From DATKZH01 sp964475955 (GTDB lineage Bacteria; Planctomycetota; Planctomycetia; Pirellulales; Thermoguttaceae), in the NCBI GenBank assembly GCA_964475955.1, contig CAYYZY010000025.1, positions 1-59,472 on the forward strand: 59,472 nt of DNA. Reading direction: 5' to 3'. Shown one piece after another: positions 54,226 to 59,472 of this stretch; position 1 is the first letter of the stretch; each line of letters opens with the position of its first letter. Made by a program: the position numbers and the translations under genes. The notes beneath the pieces are model-generated. The model searched no databases. It was not told where the DNA came from and saw only the letters and a program-made list of their open reading frames with translations.

Positions 54226-54254
54226 TTGACACTACTCGTTACGGCACCTACACT
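54226..54254 (+). promoter_or_regulatory. Sigma70-type promoter for the HU-like gene
   Basis: A perfect -35 TTGACA (54226-54231), 17-bp spacer, then -10 TACACT (54249-54254, four of six). The expected start near 54262 leaves a leader of about 68 nt to the GTG at 54330. This is the clearest promoter in the window and fits a highly expressed nucleoid protein. Confidence 0.65.
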
Positions 54255-54329
54255 TGGAGCAAGACGAGTTGTGTTGGGGAGACTGTCGCCGGGCTGGTCC
54301 GGCGGGCCCTCTCAGGGGAGAACCGAACC

Positions 54330-54731
54330 GTGACCAAGAAAGAAATCGTCCGGACCATTTCCGAGGAAATCGGGCTGACCCAACTGAAGACGAAGGAGAT
54401 CGTTCAGAAGACGTTCGATGCCATCGTCGACACGCTGGTCACGGACGGACGTATCGAACTGCGCAACTTCGGCGTGTTCGAAGTCAAGCGGCGAGCCCCC
54501 CGGAAGGCCCGAAACCCGAGGACCGGCGCCAAGGTGTTTGTCCCCGAGAAATTCGTCGTCACCTTCAAGCCCGGCAAGCAGATGGAGAACCGGGTCCGCG
54601 AACTGGAGCGCCAGGCTGCGGCGGCCCGAGCGGCCAAACTCGCCGAGGCTGAGGGCGACTCCCCCCCACAAGGCATCACCGAACCATTAGGCGCGCAAAC
54701 AGGTTACGACGCAAACCCCGGCGGAACCTAG
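54330..54731 (+). CDS. HU/IHF-family DNA-binding protein (133 aa)
   Basis: This is a nucleoid protein that bends DNA as a dimer. The first 90 residues are a normal HU fold: TKKEIVRTISEEIGLTQLKT, then IVDTLVTDGRIELRNFGVF, and the DNA arm RRAPRKARNPRTGAKVFVPE with the RNPRTG tip. The last 35 residues are a charged, Ala-rich tail, a planctomycete-type extension. The GTG at 54330 follows GGGGAG; the open frame above it is ignored, as the HU fold begins here. The strong promoter is at 54226-54254. Confidence 0.92.
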   Translation: MTKKEIVRTISEEIGLTQLKTKEIVQKTFDAIVDTLVTDGRIELRNFGVFEVKRRAPRKARNPRTGAKVFVPEKFVVTFKPGKQMENRVRELERQAAAARAAKLAEAEGDSPPQGITEPLGAQTGYDANPGGT

Positions 54732-55037
54732 CCGGCCAACTCCTTCGCCCCCGGGTTCTCATCGCGTCCCTCGCGCAAAGCAACACAACCCCGCCCCCGA
54801 CGGAAGCATCCAATCGCTGACCCATCCGCTTCCGCCCGGGCGGCACGATTCGGCTGATCGACCCAACCCATCGAAGCATTCCCGTCGGCTTCGAGACCTT
54901 TCCCACAAAGCTAATCGCCAGGCGCCGGGCGCGTTGCGGAGCCCCGTTTTGAGTTCCGCCACGGCCCCCTGCGCCGCCATGTGAACGTGCGCGCGCTCGA
55001 AGCGCGCGGCTATCCCCGTTTCAGGGAGGATTTTGCA
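54732..55037. other. 306-bp gap
   Basis: No gene or structure recognised. A GGGAGGA ribosome-binding site at 55024-55030 belongs to the small lipoprotein. Confidence 0.4.
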
Positions 55038-55256
55038 ATGCGCAAGCTGCTACCGGCGGTTGCGTTGGGACTGCTGCTGAGCACGAGCGTCGGGTGTTTG
55101 ATCCCCGGCTATTCCGGCGATCCGAACCGCCGCGTGCAACAATTGATCTTCACCTCCGAAAACCTCCGGCTCATCGAGGATGAATGGGAACGGATCTGGT
55201 TCCTCGACCAGCCGGATCACTGCACTCCCTACCGAACGCACGGCGGGATCATCTAG
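55038..55256 (+). CDS. Small lipoprotein (72 aa)
   Basis: A lipoprotein signal MRKLLPAVALGLLLSTSVGC has lipobox SVGC. The mature 53 residues contain RRVQQLIFTSENLRLIEDEWERIW (cited in part) and end in PYRTHGGII. I recall similar short proteins with a YRTHGGII tail in planctomycetes, so it may be a conserved lineage-specific envelope protein. The ATG at 55038 follows GGGAGGA. There are no clear operon partners. Confidence 0.75.
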   Translation: MRKLLPAVALGLLLSTSVGCLIPGYSGDPNRRVQQLIFTSENLRLIEDEWERIWFLDQPDHCTPYRTHGGII

Positions 55257-55624
55257 CAACCGGGCGGCCGGCGAACCGTTTCCCCGGCAGTTCGGTTTGC
55301 GGGTGGCCGTCCGCGCCTGGCGGGACGGCTGTGCCTTGCCCGCCCCTCGTGGACGGTACCTCTTGTGGGGTCGCTTGCTGCGCAGGGTGCCTGCGACACG
55401 TCGCATCGGGCTTGCCCCGTGGGCCCGACGGTGTGCCGCGCGCACCCTGCGTGGGTTCTTGACCGCCATGGGCCCGTTGCTCAACGTCCGATCGACCGCT
55501 AAATTGCGGTTTTCCGGGCCTCGCTCCCGCGTCGCGGTCCCCCGTGGGGCTCATCGCTGAGTCGACCCCCACCCTCGGCCCGGGCCGTGTTGACCGTTGT
55601 CCCGCGCCGAGACGACGCGCCCTC
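55257..55624. other. 368-bp gap before pyrD
   Basis: I see no gene. Open frames on both strands are Arg- or Pro-rich shadows. No clear promoter pair was found. Confidence 0.4.
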
Positions 55625-56548
55625 ATGCCCAGTGCCTCGCAAATCCCGCTCGACGTTCGACTTGGCCGCCTCGGCTTGGCCAATCCGATCATGGTCGCCT
55701 CGGGCACCTTCGGGTACGCGCGGGAGATGGCCGGGCTGGTCGATCTCGACCGGCTGGGCGCCATCCTGCCCAAGACGATCACCCTCGCACCGCGGCCGGG
55801 AAACCCCCCGCCGCGCACCGTGGAAACCACGGCCGGCATGCTCAACTCGATCGGGCTGGACAACGACGGGATCGAGGCCTTCATCGAGCGCCAAATGCCG
55901 TACCTGGCGGGGCTGAAAGCGGCTATCATAGTCAGTATCGCGGGCAAGAGCTTCGAGGAGTTCATGGAGCTGGGGGCGCGGCTCGACGGCGTGCCGGGGG
56001 TGGCGGCCGTGGAGCTGAACGTCTCCTGCCCCAACGTCACCGGGGGAGTCGATTTCGGCGTCAGCCCCGAGATGTGCGAGCGCGTCGTGTCGGGCGTGCG
56101 GCGGCGCTGCTCCGTGCCGCTTCTGGCGAAGTTGACCCCCAACGTGACCGACGTCGCGCTGGTCGCCCGAGCCGCCGAGGCCGGGGGGGCCGATGCCGTT
56201 TCGCTAATCAACACGTGCCTCGGCATGGCGGTTGATTGGCGCCGCCGCCGGCCCCGGCTGGGCGCGGGCATGGGGGGCCTCAGCGGTCCGGCCATCAAGC
56301 CGATCGCCCTGCGGGCCGTGTACCAAGCGGCCCGGGCCGTCGGCGTGCCCGTGGTGGGAATCGGCGGGATTGCCTCGGTCGACGACGTGATGGAGTTCCT
56401 CGTGGCCGGGGCCACCGCGGTCCAGATCGGCACGGCGAACTTCTACCGGCCGACCGCGTCGACCGAGATACTCGACGCGCTGCCCGCCGCCCTGGCGGAG
56501 CTGGGCGCAACGCGCGTCGCCGACGTGATCGGCACCCTGGATTTTTAG
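55625..56548 (+). CDS. pyrD: Dihydroorotate dehydrogenase, class 1B type (307 aa)
   Basis: PyrD oxidises dihydroorotate to orotate in pyrimidine synthesis. The FMN barrel is visible: MVASGTFGYAREM, ILPKTITLAPRPGNPPPR, ELNVSCPNVTGG (with the catalytic Cys of class 1), LLAKLTPNVTDV, SLINTCLGMAVD and VGIGGIASVDDVMEFLVAGATAVQIGT (cited in part). The Cys base is typical of class 1B, which normally needs a PyrK partner; none is nearby. The ATG at 55625 is chosen; the frame above it has no sense. Confidence 0.93.
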   Translation: MPSASQIPLDVRLGRLGLANPIMVASGTFGYAREMAGLVDLDRLGAILPKTITLAPRPGNPPPRTVETTAGMLNSIGLDNDGIEAFIERQMPYLAGLKAAIIVSIAGKSFEEFMELGARLDGVPGVAAVELNVSCPNVTGGVDFGVSPEMCERVVSGVRRRCSVPLLAKLTPNVTDVALVARAAEAGGADAVSLINTCLGMAVDWRRRRPRLGAGMGGLSGPAIKPIALRAVYQAARAVGVPVVGIGGIASVDDVMEFLVAGATAVQIGTANFYRPTASTEILDALPAALAELGATRVADVIGTLDF

Positions 56549-56549
56549 T

Positions 56550-56665
56550 GGTCTGTCCATTTTGACTTTGCAGATTGGGTGCCACCGGCGGCTTGTCCGC
56601 CAGTGCCCGCGAAACACGGGCTGACAAGCCGCCCGTGGCACCCGTAGACTCAACTTGGACAGACC
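56550..56665. mobile_element. MITE-like inverted-repeat element (about 116 bp)
   Basis: The ends are GGTCTGTCCA... and ...TTGGACAGACC, perfect over the first ten bases, and the arms continue with GGGTGCCACCGGCGGCTTGTC against GACAAGCCGCCCGTGGCACCC, so about 45 bp at each end can pair. The middle is short (CGCCAGTGCCCGCGAAACACGGGCT). No gene is inside. It has the form of a miniature non-autonomous element, inserted between pyrD and trpS. Target-site duplication was not obvious. Confidence 0.6.
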
Positions 56666-56714
56666 GCGTAGAGCGACCCGAAGCGACCTTCCATCTCCAA
56701 CCTCCATTTCGACG

Positions 56715-57689
56715 ATGATCATGCGAGTACTTTCCGGCATCCAACCGACGGGACGGTTCCACTGGGGCAACTATTTCGGCGCCATACGCCAATACATCGA
56801 CTTGCAGGACGAGGCCGACGACGCCTTCTACTTCATCGCCAACCTGCACGCCCTGACCACGGTGCGCGACCCGGCCGAACTGTGGCAGAACACCCTCGAC
56901 GCGGCCATCGATCTGCTCGCCCTGGGGCTCGACCCCGATCGCGCCACCCTCTTCGTCCAGTCCGACGTGCCCGAGGTCTCCGAGCTGTGCTGGCTTTTGA
57001 TGACCGGCGCCCCGATGGGCCTTCTGGAACGGTGCCACGCCTACAAGGACAAGAAGGGCCGGGGGCTCTCGGCCGATGCGGGCCTGTTCGCCTATCCGGT
57101 GCTGATGGCGGCCGACATCCTGATCTACGACTCCGACTGCGTCCCCGTCGGCGAGGACCAGGTGCAGCACATCGAGGTCGCGCGCGACCTGGCGACCAGC
57201 TTCAACCACCACTTCGCCGAAACGTTCGTCCTCCCCAAGCCCAAAGTGCTCGATACCTCCGCCCGCGTGCCCGGTACCGACGGCGAGAAGATGTCGAAGA
57301 GCTACAACAACACCCTGGCGGTGTTCGAAGACCCCAAGGCGCTGCGCAAGCAGATCATGCGGATCAAGACCGACTCCCGCCCCATGGAGGAGCCCAAGGA
57401 CCCGGAGACCGACCACCTCTACCTGCTCTACTCGCTCTTCGCCGACGACGCCGGGCGCGAGGCCCTGGCCGCCACGTACCGCCAAGGCGGGTTCGGCTAC
57501 GGGCAGGTCAAGGGCCAACTGGCCGACGTCGCCCAGCACTACTTCGCCGAGGCGCACGAGCGACGCCGTGCACTCGAAGCCCAGCCCGACCGGGTCCGGC
57601 AGGTCCTCGGCGACGGCGCGGCCAAGGCCCGCAAGAAGGCCGCCGAAGTCCTCCTGCGGGCGCAGCGCGCCTGCGGCGTGAAGTTGTGA
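56715..57689 (+). CDS. trpS: Tryptophanyl-tRNA synthetase (324 aa)
   Basis: TrpS charges tRNA-Trp. The class I signatures are present: the HIGH-type motif as PTGRFHWGNYFGA and KMSKS in GEKMSKSYNN. The VGEDQVQHIEVARD loop and the PVLMAADIL segment that bind Trp-AMP are typical. Length is normal. Start is ATG 56715 or 56721 (both in frame). It lies 50 bp after the MITE-like element. Confidence 0.95.
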   Translation: MIMRVLSGIQPTGRFHWGNYFGAIRQYIDLQDEADDAFYFIANLHALTTVRDPAELWQNTLDAAIDLLALGLDPDRATLFVQSDVPEVSELCWLLMTGAPMGLLERCHAYKDKKGRGLSADAGLFAYPVLMAADILIYDSDCVPVGEDQVQHIEVARDLATSFNHHFAETFVLPKPKVLDTSARVPGTDGEKMSKSYNNTLAVFEDPKALRKQIMRIKTDSRPMEEPKDPETDHLYLLYSLFADDAGREALAATYRQGGFGYGQVKGQLADVAQHYFAEAHERRRALEAQPDRVRQVLGDGAAKARKKAAEVLLRAQRACGVKL

Positions 57690-57735
57690 ACGCTCAGGCG
57701 GGCTTCTCCGATGGTTGGTTGCATCGTGGGTGGCC

Positions 57736-57808
57736 GGGGTCGAGCGCAGCGAGCCCCCAGTTGGCCGTGGACTGGGGGCTCGTCGCTCGCTGCTCGCGAC
57801 TCGACCCC
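57736..57808. repeat. Dispersed inverted repeat, copy 2 of the GGGGGCTCG family
   Basis: The left arm GGGGTCGAGCGCAGCGAGCC and the right arm GGGGGCTCGTCGCTCGCTGC followed by CTCGACCCC pair imperfectly. The right arm is nearly the same as 47770-47812. Both copies lie just upstream of a gene. Confidence 0.6.
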
Positions 57809-57966
57809 AGCCGCCTCATGGTCGTGGTTCGCTCCGCGAACCAAACGCCATGATCGCGGAGCGATCAGCGACCATTTGCCGGCCGGTATTCCACGGCCCA
57901 GCCAAAGACGAAGCCCTGACAGAGCAGCAGGCGGCACCTTGCAGCCATTAGCCGAAGCCACTTACG

Positions 57967-58824
57967 ATGAAAACCATGGACAACCAGCCGCTCGACACCC
58001 CGGCCGATCCGCGCCCGCCCGGGCCGGCCCGGTTCTACGCGGGCCGCTTCCTCTTTTGGATGCCGGCCTGCCTGGCGTATGGCGGATCCATCGGCTGGGC
58101 GGCGGTTCTCGTCGAGCGGTCCCATGCGCCGCTGGGGCTGTTCCCGCTGCTGGTCGGCGCCCTGCTGGGGGCCAGCCTGATCGGTCTGAGCCGCGTCTGC
58201 CAGGTGGGAAACCGCTTCACCATCGTTTTGGGCGTGGTGCTCGCCGCGCTGGCAGCCGTTGCGAGCCAGCATTACGTGAGCTATCGCGACGCCCGCCGCC
58301 AGGCCGACGAAGACGCCCGCTCCTACCGGCTCGCGCGGCTCGCCTTCGGCGACGCCGTGCTCGGCCAATCGCCCATCCCCCCCGCCGGCCTGCTCGACTT
58401 CCTCCAATGGCGGGCCGCCCGAGGCGTCGACGTGCTCGGCTACCGGGCGAAGGGCGCCGCCGTGTGGCTGATCTGGGCGGCCGACGCCCTGCTGCTTCTC
58501 GCCGCCGCCGTCGCGGTCGCCTTCCCCGGACTGAGACGGCCCTACTGCGACCGCTGCCGAAGCTGGTTCGCCACCACCCGTCGCGGACCGCTCGACCCCG
58601 TGACCGCGCACAACGCGGCCGCCCTGATCGAGACGGACCTTCCCGACGAGGTCCGCTCGGCCCGGTATCGCCTCTTCGCGTGCCGCGGCGGGTGCGGCCC
58701 CGTCGGCTTCGAGTTGCGATGGGAGGGGCCCGGCGGCGCGGCGTCGAAGAAGGTTTGGCTCGACCACCAGCGGCGCAATCACGTCGTGCGGGCGTTGGAC
58801 GAAGGGCTTTCTCATCAAGCGTGA
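57967..58824 (+). CDS. Membrane protein with a C-terminal cysteine-pair domain (285 aa)
   Basis: About four hydrophobic segments are seen: FLFWMPACLAYGGSIGWAAVL, FPLLVGALLGASLIGLS, FTIVLGVVLAALAAVA and VWLIWAADALLLLAAAVAVAF. The C-terminal 90 residues have CDRCRSWF and CRGGCG, which could form a zinc site. Start is ATG 57967, with 57976 possible. It lies 12 bp before acpS and is likely cotranscribed. No family recognised. Confidence 0.65.
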   Translation: MKTMDNQPLDTPADPRPPGPARFYAGRFLFWMPACLAYGGSIGWAAVLVERSHAPLGLFPLLVGALLGASLIGLSRVCQVGNRFTIVLGVVLAALAAVASQHYVSYRDARRQADEDARSYRLARLAFGDAVLGQSPIPPAGLLDFLQWRAARGVDVLGYRAKGAAVWLIWAADALLLLAAAVAVAFPGLRRPYCDRCRSWFATTRRGPLDPVTAHNAAALIETDLPDEVRSARYRLFACRGGCGPVGFELRWEGPGGAASKKVWLDHQRRNHVVRALDEGLSHQA

Positions 58825-58836
58825 CCGGATGACCCC

Positions 58837-59235
58837 ATGGACATCATCGGAATCGGTACCGACATCACCGAATGCCTCCGCATCGCCCGAATGATCGAGC
58901 GGCACGGCGAGCTGTTCATCAACCGCGTCTACACCCCGCAGGAGATCGCCTATTGCCAAAGCCGCAAGCAGGCGACGCAGCACTTCACCGGGCGCTGGGC
59001 CGCGAAGGAGGCGGTGCTGAAGGCCCTGGGGACGGGCTGGATTCGCGGCATCAGTTGGCGCGACGTGGAGATCCGCAACGAGCCGGGCGGCAAGCCGGTG
59101 GTCGCCGTGCGCGGCGGCGCGCGCGACGTCGTCGAGCGCCTCGGCATCACCAAGCTCCTGGTCACCATCTCCCACTGCCACACCCACGCCACGGCCTACG
59201 CCATCGCCGTGGGCCCCCAGGGCGACGAAGTGTGA
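58837..59235 (+). CDS. acpS: Holo-ACP synthase (132 aa)
   Basis: AcpS attaches the 4'-phosphopantetheine arm to acyl carrier protein. Signature elements: GIGTDITECLRI with the metal Asp, and RWAAKEAVLKALG with the metal Glu. The length fits. The C-terminal TISHCHTHATAYAIA is typical. The ATG at 58837 begins the fold. Confidence 0.93.
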   Translation: MDIIGIGTDITECLRIARMIERHGELFINRVYTPQEIAYCQSRKQATQHFTGRWAAKEAVLKALGTGWIRGISWRDVEIRNEPGGKPVVAVRGGARDVVERLGITKLLVTISHCHTHATAYAIAVGPQGDEV

Positions 59236-59348
59236 TCGCCGGTTGATCGAGCGCCCTTGCGCCTTCCTCGATGTTCCCTCGTTCCCAGCCTCCCCCTAAG
59301 AACCCCCTAACGTGCTGGGTTAGAATGCACTACTGGTGTTTCGGCTGG

Positions 59349-59389
59349 GGGTGGCACGTCCCTGAGCCTAAGCGAAGGGCGTGCCACCC
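59349..59389. repeat. Inverted repeat GGGTGGCACG...CGTGCCACCC
   Basis: Perfect 10-bp arms separated by a 21-bp loop (TCCCTGAGCCTAAGCGAAGGG). It is in the gene-free end of the window, beside the other palindrome at 59425. It is probably another dispersed intergenic repeat. Confidence 0.55.
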
Positions 59390-59424
59390 GGAATTCGGCA
59401 GGTTATTCTGACGCAAGGCTCAAC

Positions 59425-59472
59425 GTGGGGCACGTTTCCAACGTGCCCACAACCCAATGGCACGTTGGAAAC
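59425..59472. repeat. Dispersed palindrome GTGGGGCACGTTTCCAACGTGCC, copy 2, cut by the window end
   Basis: The left half GTGGGGCACGTTTCCAACGTGCC is followed by GGCACGTTGGAAAC, its inverted partner. The first part matches 28293-28317 with one difference. The element continues past the edge. Confidence 0.6.

Noticed and set aside
55249..56433. 394-codon minus-strand frame
   Set aside because: Antisense to pyrD, without motifs.
1..59472. tRNA, rRNA and CRISPR
   Set aside because: No T-arm GTTCRANNC with paired acceptor ends, no rRNA landmarks and no regularly spaced direct repeats were found by eye; a covariance search would be needed for certainty.

Overview
The window is GC-rich bacterial chromosome, almost certainly from a planctomycete and probably Pirellulales-like. 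The evidence is two DUF1559 pseudopilin-type proteins (type IV N-terminus FTLVELLVVIAIIG), small lipoproteins with Gly/Asp-rich beta domains, exported PQQ-propeller and sialidase-like proteins, a very long FliD, many GTG starts and abundant short inverted repeats between genes. I saw no rRNA, tRNA, CRISPR array, complete insertion sequence or phage module.

Layout. 1-7.1 kb: a small antitoxin-like protein behind a good promoter, then a minus-strand group of exported propeller proteins (methyltransferase-PQQ fusion, BNR/sialidase-like, five-blade glycosidase-like) with a broken sialidase-like remnant between them. 7.9-12.9 kb: an exported helical-repeat protein, an O-methyltransferase, a small membrane protein, two tandem exported transglutaminase-like paralogues of which the first has lost its whole catalytic triad, and a small DUF5647-like protein. 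12.9-19.8 kb: a signalling locus made of a Ser/Thr kinase fused to a bacterial tubulin-like domain, an FHA protein with a degenerate EAL domain, and, divergently, a REC-GGDEF-CBS protein with degenerate REC and GGDEF motifs. 19.9-27.3 kb: three tandem paralogues that each combine a membrane anchor, one CxxCH haem-c-type motif, a PD40/TolB-like propeller and TPR repeats. 27.6-32.8 kb: two lipoprotein/DUF1559 modules, with a 341-bp nearly identical copy of the CBS end of the 18.4-19.8 kb gene between them.

33-38.2 kb (minus): zinc-ribbon protein, a stand-alone SRP54 M-domain-like protein, mqnD (futalosine menaquinone pathway), fliS and a giant fliD. 38.5-44.3 kb (minus): a membrane-anchored protein, a sulfotransferase, a GT4 glycosyltransferase, glucosyl-3-phosphoglycerate synthase and an M20-like protein with missing catalytic residues; this looks like synthesis of a glucosylglycerate-type compatible solute. 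44.8-48.7 kb: zinc-finger membrane protein, Nif3-like protein, MFS transporter, folE. 48.7-53.9 kb: a FAD/Fe-S oxidoreductase translationally coupled to moaD-moaE-moaA (molybdenum cofactor), then a YkgJ-like cysteine-cluster protein. 54.3-59.2 kb: an HU-type DNA-binding protein behind a strong promoter, a small lipoprotein, pyrD, trpS, a membrane protein and acpS.

The best candidates for something undescribed are the kinase-tubulin / FHA-EAL / REC-GGDEF-CBS locus (12.9-19.8 kb), the triplicated CxxCH-propeller-TPR family (19.9-27.3 kb), the stand-alone SRP54 M-domain protein (33.5-33.8 kb), and two apparent pseudoenzymes (transglutaminase-like at 10.4 kb, M20-like at 43.1 kb). All assignments come from reading the sequence; no database search was possible.
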